Below, piece after piece: positions 8,025-16,133 of a DNA stretch of 27,628 bases. The position numbers were made by a program, and so were the translations under genes. How positions within the stretch are numbered: position 1 is the stretch's first letter; the number at the start of each line of letters is the position of its first letter. The notes below the pieces were generated by a model. The model saw only the letters and a program-made list of their open reading frames with translations, searched no databases and was not told the DNA's origin. This DNA is from Bacteroidales bacterium UBA6360 (GTDB lineage: Bacteria > Bacteroidota > Bacteroidia > Bacteroidales > UBA932): contig DJRM01000127.1 in the NCBI GenBank assembly GCA_002440085.1, positions 9,580-37,207 on the forward strand, written 5' to 3'.

Positions 8025-10559
8025 ATGAAAAGGATATATGATATATCGGGATATGTCGTCGCGGCGTTGCTGACGCTCATGCTGGCACTGTCGTGCCACT
8101 ATAATCCGCTGGATTCATATTCGCGGATACCGCCGGACAGATCGGAGGAATCGGATGACGACAACGGCGGGCTCGGAGGAGCGTTCGCGTCCGGCTTCGG
8201 AACTCCGGAATCGCCCTACATCCTCGCTACGGCGAAGCACGTGGCGAATATGCCTAAGGCTCTCTCTCCTGAGGAGATGGTCTACTTCAAGTTGTCTGCG
8301 GACATTGACATGAAGGATGTCGCATGGGTCCCGTTGAACAATGCGGAGCCATATAGTCTCTTCGTCGACTTTGACGGCGACGGTCATGTCATCAAAAACC
8401 TCAGCTGCAAGGGGCAGAGCTACTCCAGCTTTTTCGGAATCCTCTGCGGAGAGTGCCGTAATGTGGGATTCATTGATGCGACAATTTCCGGTTCCAACGC
8501 CTCCGGAGTCATTGCCGGCTACCTTGGAATCCGTTCGCCGAAGAGCAGCAACTTTGTCGGAAGCGTGACCGGCTGCTATGTCAGCGGTTCCGTCAGCGGC
8601 GCTCCTGCGGGAGGCATTGCCGGAATGACGGGTACTGCATATTCTCCCCGCTTCTGTGAAATCAGCAATTGCTACTCTGCTGCGAGAGTAAGCTCATCCG
8701 GAGAGGGCGGCGGAATTGTCGGAAAGATGCTCGACGGCGGCGCGGTGACGAATGTGTATGCCACAGGAAGAATCACTGCAGACAAAAACTGCGGAGGGAT
8801 TGCCGGATATGTTTCCGGCAGCTCGTATCTTCAGAACGTGGTTGCATGGAACAGCGCCGTTTCAGGTTCCGGGAGCGTCGGGCTTGTGAGCAGCAACGGA
8901 CAAGGGTACTCGGATGCCTGCACCTATGCCAAGACTCTCACTGATCTTCAGAACCCCGACGGCAAGACGGACGAGGAACTTCGCGGTGTCGTGGCCGGCT
9001 GGGGCGATCCGTGGGCAACGGACGGCGCCGCTGCCAACGGCTATCCGGCATTAGGGTGGCTTGCTGCCCGTAAGGACATTGCGGACGTCTGCGGTCATGT
9101 CAAGGGCGAGAACCCGGACGCGCCGATAACACCGGAGGAAATCAAGGAAGGCTCCGGAACCGAGGCTGACCCATATCTGCTCAGGACGGCAGGTCAGGTG
9201 TTCAATATCAAGTCTGTCCTCAAGAAGGGGGAGACTGTCCACGTGCGGCTTGATGCGGACGTCGATCTGAAGAAACAGAAATGGACCCCGCTCAATTTTG
9301 AAGATCCTTATGACCTCGGAATCCACTTCGATGGCGGAGGACACAAGATCGCGAATTTCTCTTGCTACGATGCCACGAATTATGCAAGTTTCTTCGGCGT
9401 GCTCAACGGAGTCTGCGAGAATGTGGAGTTTGTTGACGCCACGGTGCTCGGGGTGTCGGGCAATTGCGGGCTTCTCGGAGGGTGGCTCGGAACAAATGGC
9501 GGCATCAAGGCAGAAGTTTCCAATGTGAAGGCAAACGTGACTGTCACCAATGAGGCTGCCGGAGAGGTTCACACCGGAGGCCTTGCCGGAGTGGCGGCAA
9601 ACGCGACGCTAAGGGACTGCAGCGTTTCGGTGAATGTGATTTCTGATGTCATTCATGACAAACAGAAGGCTGCCTGCGGCGGAATACTTGGAAAGACGAA
9701 CGCCGGGGTCACGATTTCCGGGTGCAGCGTCAGCGGAAAGGTTACAAACAACAAGGGCAAATATACCGGCGGCATCATAGGCTGGGAGTCTGTCGGCGAT
9801 GCCAATGTGACGGGCTGCGAGGTGAAGGCAACTGTGAGCGGAGATCGTGAGCGTGTCGGCGGAATCATAGGACATTTCCAGGGCGGAGTCATCAGCCGCT
9901 GCCTTTTCAGCGGTGACGTGAGCACGGGAGACCGCATAGCAGGCGGTATCGTCGGCCTGTCGGAAGGCGTCCGGAAAGACGGCTCGGATTCGGAGATTTC
10001 AGACTGCATCAGTACCGGCTCGGTGATTGGCAAGTATGTTCTTGTCGGCGGCATCGCGGGCGATGTCTTGAAGAAAACGGTTGTCACGAGATGCTTGTCC
10101 GATGCTCGGGTTGAGGGACAGGCTGCTGTCGGAGGACTTGTCGGAAGAGCCTGCGGCGGCGGATGGAAATATGGAGAAACCTTCGGAGTGAAGGTTACCA
10201 AATGCCTCGCATGGAACGGCAGTGTCACCGGGACACGTAACGACAATGACTATGCTGGTGCCAGCGGGAACGGTGCTGTTATAGGCTTCACCGCACTGAA
10301 CAACACGCTGGAGGACTGCCTGCGTAAGCCTGGTTTTGTTCTCAAGGCTAACTATTGCAGCGACCTCTACGATCAGGAAAACGCTGGCCCGTCTTCACCG
10401 CTCGTGATAACCGGCACTCCTGCGGGATACAACTACATCTATCCATACCATGGGAAGGCGGCCCCAGCAGGCTCGACGGCCTCAAGCGCGGCTCAGTCCC
10501 TCGGCTGGGACACGTCAGTGTGGGATTTCTCGAAGGCGGTTCCTTCTCTGAAAAAATGA
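8025..10559 (+). CDS. GLUG-repeat beta-helix surface lipoprotein (two modules)
   Basis: Protein of 844 residues. Lipobox LALSC (Cys24), followed by an acidic linker (EESDDDN) typical of surface-exported Bacteroidota lipoproteins. The rest is two related modules, about 57-345 and 376-844. Each opens with a GSGTEADPY-like motif and a segment resembling DADVDLKKQKWTPLN, then DGGGHKI and ASFFGVLNG, and continues with many GLUG-type repeats (GGIIGxxxGGxxxxC) that predict a right-handed beta-helix. Its position directly after susCD is where surface glycan-binding proteins or glycanases lie in such loci. I see no catalytic motif, so binding or adhesion is the likeliest role, by inference. The second module is closely related to the C-terminal part of the gene at 11868, including the shared ending with IYPYHG and SLGW. 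Confidence 0.85.
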   Translation: MKRIYDISGYVVAALLTLMLALSCHYNPLDSYSRIPPDRSEESDDDNGGLGGAFASGFGTPESPYILATAKHVANMPKALSPEEMVYFKLSADIDMKDVAWVPLNNAEPYSLFVDFDGDGHVIKNLSCKGQSYSSFFGILCGECRNVGFIDATISGSNASGVIAGYLGIRSPKSSNFVGSVTGCYVSGSVSGAPAGGIAGMTGTAYSPRFCEISNCYSAARVSSSGEGGGIVGKMLDGGAVTNVYATGRITADKNCGGIAGYVSGSSYLQNVVAWNSAVSGSGSVGLVSSNGQGYSDACTYAKTLTDLQNPDGKTDEELRGVVAGWGDPWATDGAAANGYPALGWLAARKDIADVCGHVKGENPDAPITPEEIKEGSGTEADPYLLRTAGQVFNIKSVLKKGETVHVRLDADVDLKKQKWTPLNFEDPYDLGIHFDGGGHKIANFSCYDATNYASFFGVLNGVCENVEFVDATVLGVSGNCGLLGGWLGTNGGIKAEVSNVKANVTVTNEAAGEVHTGGLAGVAANATLRDCSVSVNVISDVIHDKQKAACGGILGKTNAGVTISGCSVSGKVTNNKGKYTGGIIGWESVGDANVTGCEVKATVSGDRERVGGIIGHFQGGVISRCLFSGDVSTGDRIAGGIVGLSEGVRKDGSDSEISDCISTGSVIGKYVLVGGIAGDVLKKTVVTRCLSDARVEGQAAVGGLVGRACGGGWKYGETFGVKVTKCLAWNGSVTGTRNDNDYAGASGNGAVIGFTALNNTLEDCLRKPGFVLKANYCSDLYDQENAGPSSPLVITGTPAGYNYIYPYHGKAAPAGSTASSAAQSLGWDTSVWDFSKAVPSLKK

Positions 10560-10579
10560 CTCTTTACGATAAGCGCGAG

Positions 10580-10618
10580 CGGTCCACGTCTGCGTGAGAC
10601 CGGCAAACGCATGTTTGC
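10580..10618 (+). promoter_or_regulatory. Pair of intercistronic hairpins
   Basis: In the gap after the GLUG gene, 10580-10602 folds as CGGTC-CACG / CGTG-A-GACCG with one bulged A, and immediately next 10603-10618 (GCAAACGCATGTTTGC) forms a 6-bp stem with loop GCAT. No U tract follows, so these look more like mRNA-stability or processing structures than terminators. Function is unproven. Confidence 0.4.
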
Positions 10619-10644
10619 AATATGAAGATTTTCAAATAATTAAT

Positions 10645-11655
10645 ATGAACATGAAAACACTCAGAACAAGGTATATTCTTTTCTCCCTCATCATATTTAT
10701 TGCCGGTTGCGGGAGCTGCGCAAAGCCGCAGGACAATTCGGCGTTCGTGCCCGAGGACAGCGCACCTTCTGTCGCCCAGACGGAGGAACAGGGGAAATGG
10801 TCCGAAGTCAAGGTTAGTGACGGGCTGGTCTATAAGTCCTTCAGAGGGCATGACGACATTTCGGGGGCGGAGCAGATTGTCTCAGTGCTTGACGTGGATC
10901 TCAACTCTGACAGGTATGAGGTGAAATTCGACTATCATGAGCCGAGCTGCGCCACTTCCGCGACAATGAAGAGACTTGGCGCTGTCGCGGCAGTGAACGC
11001 GGCCTACGAGAACGGTTCGTGCTACATCAAGGTCGACGGCGTGGTCAAGTTCGATATCCCGAACGAGACGGTGATGAGCACTGGCGTACCGCAGTGGAAA
11101 GCTGAGGCCGCCGTCTATTCCGACGGGAAGCAGGGCGTGAAGATAGAGTTCTCCGCGAAGGACTGCAACCGCAATGTAGATAAGACCCGTGCCGTCTATA
11201 ACAAGCGCACGGAGGCGAACATCTTTTCCTCTGCCCCGATGCTCATAGACAATTACGAGACTGTCGGTGCCAACTTCGTCCCGGACGGCTACACACAGGA
11301 ACAGCTTGAGACTCTCAATTACGAGAATCCCATCCGCCATCAGGGCGTGCGGCATCCGAGAACTGCCGTTGCGCTCACTGCGGACAATCATTTCCTGATG
11401 GTGGTCGTTGACGGACGCCGTCCTGATATCGCCGAAGGAATGAACGCTCGCGAGCTGACATTCTTCCTGAAGGAGAATTTCAATCCTCAATATGCCCTGA
11501 ATATGGACGGCGGCGGCTCCTCGACCCTCTGCATCGCGGGTCAGGGCGACTCGGACACGCATGTGGTGAACTATCCTACCGACCGCGGCGGCTTTGACCA
11601 CTCCGGCGAGAGGAATCTTTCCACCACGATTCTGATAATGGACACTAAGAAGTAA
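10645..11655 (+). CDS. Phosphodiester glycosidase (NAGPA-like) family lipoprotein
   Basis: Protein of 336 residues from ATG 10645. ATG 10651 is equally possible; a GTG at 10594 would put a non-hydrophobic 17-residue head before the signal peptide and is disfavoured. Lipobox FIAGC (Cys22). The catalytic domain carries the NAGPA family signature in order: AAVNAAYENGS, PRTAVALTADNHFLMVVVDG, and MDGGGSSTLCIAG (Asp288, Gly289-291, Ser292-293). The eukaryotic prototype removes GlcNAc from GlcNAc-1-phosphodiesters on mannose 6-phosphate glycans; bacterial members act on sugar phosphodiester bonds in polysaccharides. As the only recognisable enzyme of this sus-type operon, it suggests a phosphodiester-linked glycan substrate, by inference. 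It is followed by a hairpin and the 48-residue ORF. Confidence 0.87.
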   Translation: MNMKTLRTRYILFSLIIFIAGCGSCAKPQDNSAFVPEDSAPSVAQTEEQGKWSEVKVSDGLVYKSFRGHDDISGAEQIVSVLDVDLNSDRYEVKFDYHEPSCATSATMKRLGAVAAVNAAYENGSCYIKVDGVVKFDIPNETVMSTGVPQWKAEAAVYSDGKQGVKIEFSAKDCNRNVDKTRAVYNKRTEANIFSSAPMLIDNYETVGANFVPDGYTQEQLETLNYENPIRHQGVRHPRTAVALTADNHFLMVVVDGRRPDIAEGMNARELTFFLKENFNPQYALNMDGGGSSTLCIAGQGDSDTHVVNYPTDRGGFDHSGERNLSTTILIMDTKK

Positions 11656-11663
11656 TATTTACC

Positions 11664-11699
11664 GGCCGTCCGATGCGAGGCTTTGGTTTTCGGGCGGCC
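11664..11699 (+). promoter_or_regulatory. Intercistronic hairpin after the phosphodiester glycosidase gene
   Basis: A 10-bp stem pairs 11664-11673 (GGCCGTCCGA) with 11690-11699 (TCGGGCGGCC), with one G-U pair and a 16-nt loop, 8 bases after the stop codon. The downstream sequence ATAAAATAG is not a U tract. It may be a weak or attenuating terminator, or an mRNA 3' end stabiliser, separating the sus genes from the small ORF and the fimbrillin/GLUG gene. Confidence 0.5.
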
Positions 11700-11715
11700 A
11701 TAAAATAGTAGGTTT

Positions 11716-11862
11716 ATGAATATCAAGGTTTTAGAAACTGCCGAGAGGGGATATTCCCGTCCGGAAATCAATGAAGTGAATCTTTCCGTCGAGGGCGGGT
11801 TTTGCCTGTCGTCGCAGTTGAAGGATTTTGAGGAAAACAGAATTTACACTGAAGAATTTTAA
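11716..11862 (+). CDS. Small hypothetical protein (48 aa), possible leader peptide
   Basis: ATG 11716 to TAA 11860-11862 encodes 48 residues starting MNIKVLETAERGYSRPEINE, with a following SVEGGFCLSS segment and an acidic tail (...DFEENRIYTEEF). It stops 5 nt before the ATG of the fimbrillin/GLUG lipoprotein, implying translational coupling. From general knowledge, short ORFs of the pattern Y-x-x-P-x-x-x-x-V followed by E-x-G-F/L-x-x-S and an acidic end recur in Bacteroidales directly upstream of surface-protein genes, but I know of no assigned function. There is no signal peptide or membrane segment. It could be a leader ORF controlling the next gene or an unrecognised small protein; it could also be non-coding, although codon use and placement argue against that. 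Confidence 0.6.
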   Translation: MNIKVLETAERGYSRPEINEVNLSVEGGFCLSSQLKDFEENRIYTEEF

Positions 11863-11867
11863 GCAAC

Positions 11868-14441
11868 ATGGACATGAGAAGACATTTAATTGACATTTTT
11901 GCGGCCGCTTCCATGGCCGCGCTCTCTGCCGTTTCCTGTGCGAAAGAGACGGAGCCTTCCGGGAATGGAGAAGGCGATAAGACGAAGAACAAGATTACCA
12001 TCACGGCATCGCTTCCGGAAGAACTCGACACTAAGGTGGCATTTGCGGAGGGCGAGTCCGCGCTCAAACTTTCGTGGGAGACGACGGACGTCATACGCGT
12101 CATTTCGGAAACCGGCAAGTCGGAGACATATTCCGTGAAGGAAATAAACGGCAAGACGGCGACTTTTGAGGGCAATGAACTCGAAGGCACGAAGTTTACG
12201 GCGGTATATCCCGGAAATTATGAGACGACCGATGCTCTCGGAGCGCGTTCATACACCGGGCAGGTTCAGGCGGGCAACGCATCCACGGCGCATCTTCAGC
12301 TCAACGCCATGGCTACGGAACTTGCGGATATTCAGAATATTTCATTTACCGGAGAAAATGTGAAACTCAATGGTGCGGTGAAACTTTACATGAAATTGCC
12401 GGAATATGTCACCAAGGTGAACGGCGTTACGCTTTCCGCAGCATCGGAGATTTTCTTCACAGACAATGCCGGCTCTGCGAAGACGAACTCGCTCGGAGTG
12501 TCTTTCGAGAATGCTGATGTTCCGGCCGACCATGTGTTTACAGCATATATGATGTCATCGTGGACGGAAACGGTCATCGCGAAGGGCACGGAACTGACCG
12601 TTACTGTCGTGGCGGACGGCGTCTCTTTCAGGAAAGTTTTTTCTGTCACCGATGACATCAGTCTGGCTGGCGGCCATGTGAATACAATCCAGCTCAATGA
12701 CGGGAACTGGAATGCTGTCCTCGAAGGTTCCGGCACCGAGGCTGACCCTTATAAGCTCAGCACGACCTTCGACCTTTTGGCTATGAAATCCGTGCTCGTG
12801 AAGGGGCAGACGACGTATTTTAAGCTGATGAACGACATCGACATGGCTTCAATCGACAATTGGCAGCCGCTGAATCCGGGGTATAATGCCAGCGACGACC
12901 CAAGCAAACCTTCTTGGGCCTACAATCTTGGCATTGATTTTAACGGAGATGGGCATACGCTTAATGGACTCAAGTCGAAGAACACCTCATACGCAAGCTT
13001 TTTCGGGGTACTCTATGGTAATTGCTATAATGTGAAATTTGTCAATGCGACAGTTGAGGCAACCGGAAATACCGGCTCTGGCATTATTGGTGGTTATATC
13101 GGGACTGCTGGGCTGCCTGGTTATGTTCATGATGTCACGGCAAGCGGAACTGTCACGAACAATGCTGTCGGGCAGCCGGTAGGTGGTTTGTGCGGCACGG
13201 CGCGTGAGGCGACAATCGAGAACTGTCGGCTGGTTAATGTGACTGTGACGAACAATGTCAAGAGCGAGTCTGTAGGTGGTTTGTGTGGTATTATGCGTGG
13301 AGCAACCGTTAGGGGATGCGAAGCTGATGTAAAAGTTATAAATAACTTCGGTGATGGCACTACAGGAGGAAGAACCGCTGCTGGTGGCGTGGCTGGAAGA
13401 ACAAATGATAATACAAACATAATCTCCGGTTGTGTCGTCAGAGGCTCTGTTGAGATCACTGAAGGCACCTCGAATACTTACACCGGTGGAATTGTCGGTT
13501 ATGAAGTCAAGGCAGGGGCGCAGATTACGGACTGTGATGTCTATGCGACGGTCAAGAGTGCAGGAGAACGTGTTGGCGGAATCGTCGGGCATTATCAGGG
13601 AGGCACTTTGTCAGGCTGCAAGTTCTATGGAGAAGTGAATGCGGCGTCACAATATGCTGGCGGCATAGCCGGCATCGTGTCTGATGCAACCACAATTGAA
13701 AAATGTCTTTCAGCTGGTACGATTATCGGAAAGGACCGATGCGGCGGAATTGTCGGAATGAACGAGAATACCTTGACTGTACGCCGGTGTGAGTCTTCGT
13801 CCACGATAAAGTGCTCTAATGATGTCGGAGGTATCCTGGGCATTGCACCGAACAACAAGGTTGCGACCGTTGAGGACTGCGTCTTTTCCGGGAATATGAC
13901 TGCCGGGCAGAGAGCCGGCGGTATAGTCGGCGACCTTGGCTCGGGCTCTTCTGTATCAACGTGCTATGCGTCAGCTTCTGCTTCGATAACCGGTTGGTGC
14001 GGAGTCGGCGGAATCGTCGGAAGAGCTGCCGGGATTAGCTGGTCAACAGACTCGGCGAACTATGATAACGTAATAGAACTCTGCATCGCATGGTTTGACA
14101 ACATCACTGCAACGCGCGAGAATGAGGACGGTGCAAGTTCAGGTATAATTGTCGGTTTCACTGGAGTGAGAAATACTCTTAGAAACTGCTACAGAAATCC
14201 GACGACAACTCTGACTGCCAAATATTGCAGCGACGTGTATGACCAGCAAAATGTCGACGACACAATGCCGTTGCAGGTAACGGGTTCGGCGGATGGACAC
14301 ACCTTCATATACCCATACCATGGCATTTCCGCTCAGTCCTCATCGGCTTTGGACTATCCTTCTGCCTCGGAAGTGGCACGATCCCTCGGCTGGAGCACCG
14401 ATGTATGGGTTCTCTCCGGCTCCGAGCCGTACTTGAAGTAA
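11868..14441 (+). CDS. Fimbrillin-like / GLUG-repeat fusion lipoprotein
   Basis: Protein of 857 residues. Lipobox SAVSC (Cys24; start 11868, with ATG 11874 an alternative). Residues about 40-275 resemble the Bacteroidales fimbrillin-like fold (KITITASLPEELDTKVAF, LKLSWETTDVIRVIS, NGKTATFEG, FTAVYPGNY, GGHVNTIQLN). From residue 287 (GSGTEADPYKLST) the protein is a GLUG-repeat beta-helix paralogous to the second module of the gene at 8025, with the same ASFFGVLYG, GGIVGHYQGG, YCSDVYDQQN, FIYPYHG and SLGWSTDVW landmarks. A surface adhesin or glycan-binding role fits both halves but is inference. The central part is more AT-rich than neighbouring genes. The gene is coupled to the 48-residue ORF and followed by a strong hairpin. 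Confidence 0.85.
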   Translation: MDMRRHLIDIFAAASMAALSAVSCAKETEPSGNGEGDKTKNKITITASLPEELDTKVAFAEGESALKLSWETTDVIRVISETGKSETYSVKEINGKTATFEGNELEGTKFTAVYPGNYETTDALGARSYTGQVQAGNASTAHLQLNAMATELADIQNISFTGENVKLNGAVKLYMKLPEYVTKVNGVTLSAASEIFFTDNAGSAKTNSLGVSFENADVPADHVFTAYMMSSWTETVIAKGTELTVTVVADGVSFRKVFSVTDDISLAGGHVNTIQLNDGNWNAVLEGSGTEADPYKLSTTFDLLAMKSVLVKGQTTYFKLMNDIDMASIDNWQPLNPGYNASDDPSKPSWAYNLGIDFNGDGHTLNGLKSKNTSYASFFGVLYGNCYNVKFVNATVEATGNTGSGIIGGYIGTAGLPGYVHDVTASGTVTNNAVGQPVGGLCGTAREATIENCRLVNVTVTNNVKSESVGGLCGIMRGATVRGCEADVKVINNFGDGTTGGRTAAGGVAGRTNDNTNIISGCVVRGSVEITEGTSNTYTGGIVGYEVKAGAQITDCDVYATVKSAGERVGGIVGHYQGGTLSGCKFYGEVNAASQYAGGIAGIVSDATTIEKCLSAGTIIGKDRCGGIVGMNENTLTVRRCESSSTIKCSNDVGGILGIAPNNKVATVEDCVFSGNMTAGQRAGGIVGDLGSGSSVSTCYASASASITGWCGVGGIVGRAAGISWSTDSANYDNVIELCIAWFDNITATRENEDGASSGIIVGFTGVRNTLRNCYRNPTTTLTAKYCSDVYDQQNVDDTMPLQVTGSADGHTFIYPYHGISAQSSSALDYPSASEVARSLGWSTDVWVLSGSEPYLK

Positions 14442-14467
14442 ACAGACCATTCTTGTGAATGATTTCA

Positions 14468-14497
14468 GCCGCCACGGGTCGCAAGTCCCGTGGCGGC
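14468..14497 (+). terminator. Putative terminator hairpin at the end of the sus/GLUG locus
   Basis: A perfect 11-bp GC-rich stem pairs 14468-14478 (GCCGCCACGGG) with 14487-14497 (CCCGTGGCGGC) around an 8-nt loop, 26 bases after the stop codon. Only a weak ATTATT follows, so it lacks a classical U tract. A new promoter-like box lies 37 bases downstream, consistent with a transcription boundary here. Confidence 0.6.
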
Positions 14498-14534
14498 ATT
14501 ATTGTGGCAGGTACGTGCTTTACCGATAAATTGC

Positions 14535-14542
14535 TATCTTTG
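14535..14542 (+). promoter_or_regulatory. Putative -7 promoter element (TATCTTTG)
   Basis: Perfect match to TAnnTTTG, 15 bases before the ATG at 14558, identical to the box in front of the sigma gene. The 5' leader would be very short if ATG 14558 is used and more normal with ATG 14567 or 14573. No clear -33 TTTG is visible. Confidence 0.55.
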
Positions 14543-14557
14543 TCGTCGGACTAAAAA

Positions 14558-16126
14558 ATGACGGTTATGGGTATGAAAGAACTTCCTATCGGAGTGCAGA
14601 CTTTTGAGGACATCGTGTCCGGAAATTATATTTATGTGGACAAGACCGGTCTTGTCTATCAGATAGCCAATAAATTCAAATATGTATTCCTCAGCCGTCC
14701 GCGCCGTTTCGGAAAGTCGCTGCTGTCATCGACTTTTCATTCTTATTTTGCCGGGGAAAAGGAACTTTTTGACGGTTTGGAGGCCGGCAGGCTTGAGACT
14801 GAATGGGTGAAGCATCCTGTGTTTCATTTCGATATGTCAACAGCAAAGCACATGAATGAGGAGCAGCTGCTTGAGGAGCTGGACAAGAAGCTGGATGCCT
14901 ATGAGCGGATTTATGGACGGGGAGAGAAAGATGTCCGCGTGAACCAGCGTCTGGAAGGACTTGTACACCGTTCCGTCGAACAGACTGGAGAGAAAGCCGT
15001 CATTATCATAGACGAGTATGACGCTCCGCTTCTTGATGTTATGAACGACAGGGAACGGTTAGTGCCCATGCGTCAGATAATGAGGAATTTCTACAGCCCG
15101 ATAAAGAGTCTCGACCCCTATCTGCGCTTCGTTTTCATAACGGGAATAAATAAATTCGCGCAGCTCAGCATATTCAGCGAACTCAATAATCTCAAGAACA
15201 TATCCATGCTCCCGGATTTTTCCGCGGTCTGCGGAATCTCCCAGTCGGAGCTTGAGCGTGATTTCACCGATCAGATAGAGGCTCTTGCCGCAGCGGAGGG
15301 CGTGAGCTATGAGAGGGCGCTGGAACTTCTGAAGGAAAACTACGACGGCTACCATTTCTGCGCCGGTTCTGAAGACATATACAATCCGTTCAGCCTGCTC
15401 AATGCCTTTTCTGACAGGCGTTTCGGAAGTTATTGGTTTGAAACGGCCACTCCGACTTATCTGATAGAGAGACTTGAGCGCAAGCCCCTTGACGAGCGTG
15501 AACTTGACAGGATGGAGTATGTCTCCGTCAATGAGTTCAATGTGTCTCCGGAACTCACGGACAACCCGATACCTCTTCTCTATCAGACCGGCTATCTGAC
15601 CATCAAGGACTATGACCGCAGCCTCGACAGCTACACTCTCGGCTATCCGAACAAGGAAGTGCGCACGGGATTCCTGGACTCGCTGCTGGCCGGCTACAAT
15701 GGCAACAACCCGTCCGGTTCCTCTTTTGTGCTCCGTTTCAATGCCGCCTTGAGAAAGGGAGATGTTGATGAGGCGTTGTCGCGGATGCAGTCGTTTCTCG
15801 CGGGGATGCCGAACGACCTCGAAAACAAGACGGAGAAGCACTACCAGACGATTATTTATCTGATTTTTTCCCTGCTGGGCTACCACATCCGCACTGAAGA
15901 AAAGTCGGCGGTTGGGCGTGCGGATGCCGTGTGCTGGACGGAGGATTCAATCTATGTCTTTGAATTCAAGGTTGACAGCACGGCGGAGACTGCCCTGAAG
16001 CAGATTGACGACAAGGGCTATATGATCCCGTATCGTTTCGAGGATGGCAAGCGTCTCGTTAAAGTCGGGGTGAACATATCCACCGCGACAAGAACCATCG
16101 ACGGCTGGGCGGTTTCTCTCGTATAG
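14558..16126 (+). CDS. AAA-ATPase-like / PD-(D/E)XK nuclease domain protein (DUF1703 type)
   Basis: Protein of 522 residues. The N-terminal AAA-ATPase-like domain starts with KELPIGVQTFEDIV and YVDKTGLVY. The family's modified Walker A is FLSRPRRFGKSLL (about 45-56) and Walker B is AVIIIDEYD (about 145-153). The C-terminus carries a PD-(D/E)XK nuclease-like core: GRADAV with Asp456, then VFEFKVD with Glu469 and Lys471. ATG 14573 (MKELPIGVQ) matches the usual family start better than 14558. This family is highly duplicated in Bacteroidota and its biological role is not established; a nucleic-acid or defence-related role is only suggested by the fold and by the adjacent restriction-modification genes. 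It ends 7 nt from the convergent endonuclease gene. Confidence 0.9.
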   Translation: MTVMGMKELPIGVQTFEDIVSGNYIYVDKTGLVYQIANKFKYVFLSRPRRFGKSLLSSTFHSYFAGEKELFDGLEAGRLETEWVKHPVFHFDMSTAKHMNEEQLLEELDKKLDAYERIYGRGEKDVRVNQRLEGLVHRSVEQTGEKAVIIIDEYDAPLLDVMNDRERLVPMRQIMRNFYSPIKSLDPYLRFVFITGINKFAQLSIFSELNNLKNISMLPDFSAVCGISQSELERDFTDQIEALAAAEGVSYERALELLKENYDGYHFCAGSEDIYNPFSLLNAFSDRRFGSYWFETATPTYLIERLERKPLDERELDRMEYVSVNEFNVSPELTDNPIPLLYQTGYLTIKDYDRSLDSYTLGYPNKEVRTGFLDSLLAGYNGNNPSGSSFVLRFNAALRKGDVDEALSRMQSFLAGMPNDLENKTEKHYQTIIYLIFSLLGYHIRTEEKSAVGRADAVCWTEDSIYVFEFKVDSTAETALKQIDDKGYMIPYRFEDGKRLVKVGVNISTATRTIDGWAVSLV

Positions 16127-16133
16127 TGACGTC

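Noticed and set aside
10594..10644. GTG start extending the phosphodiester glycosidase by 17 residues
   Set aside because: The extension would precede a normal lipoprotein signal peptide with a polar head and runs through two hairpins; ATG 10645 or 10651 is far more plausible.
10882..11601. Minus-strand ORF of 239 codons opposite the phosphodiester glycosidase
   Set aside because: The + strand frame carries the full family signature; the antisense frame shows no recognisable domain.
15059..15886. Long minus-strand ORF (275 codons) opposite the AAA-ATPase gene
   Set aside because: It is the shadow of a clearly recognisable + strand protein, with no family motif of its own and no promoter or start context.
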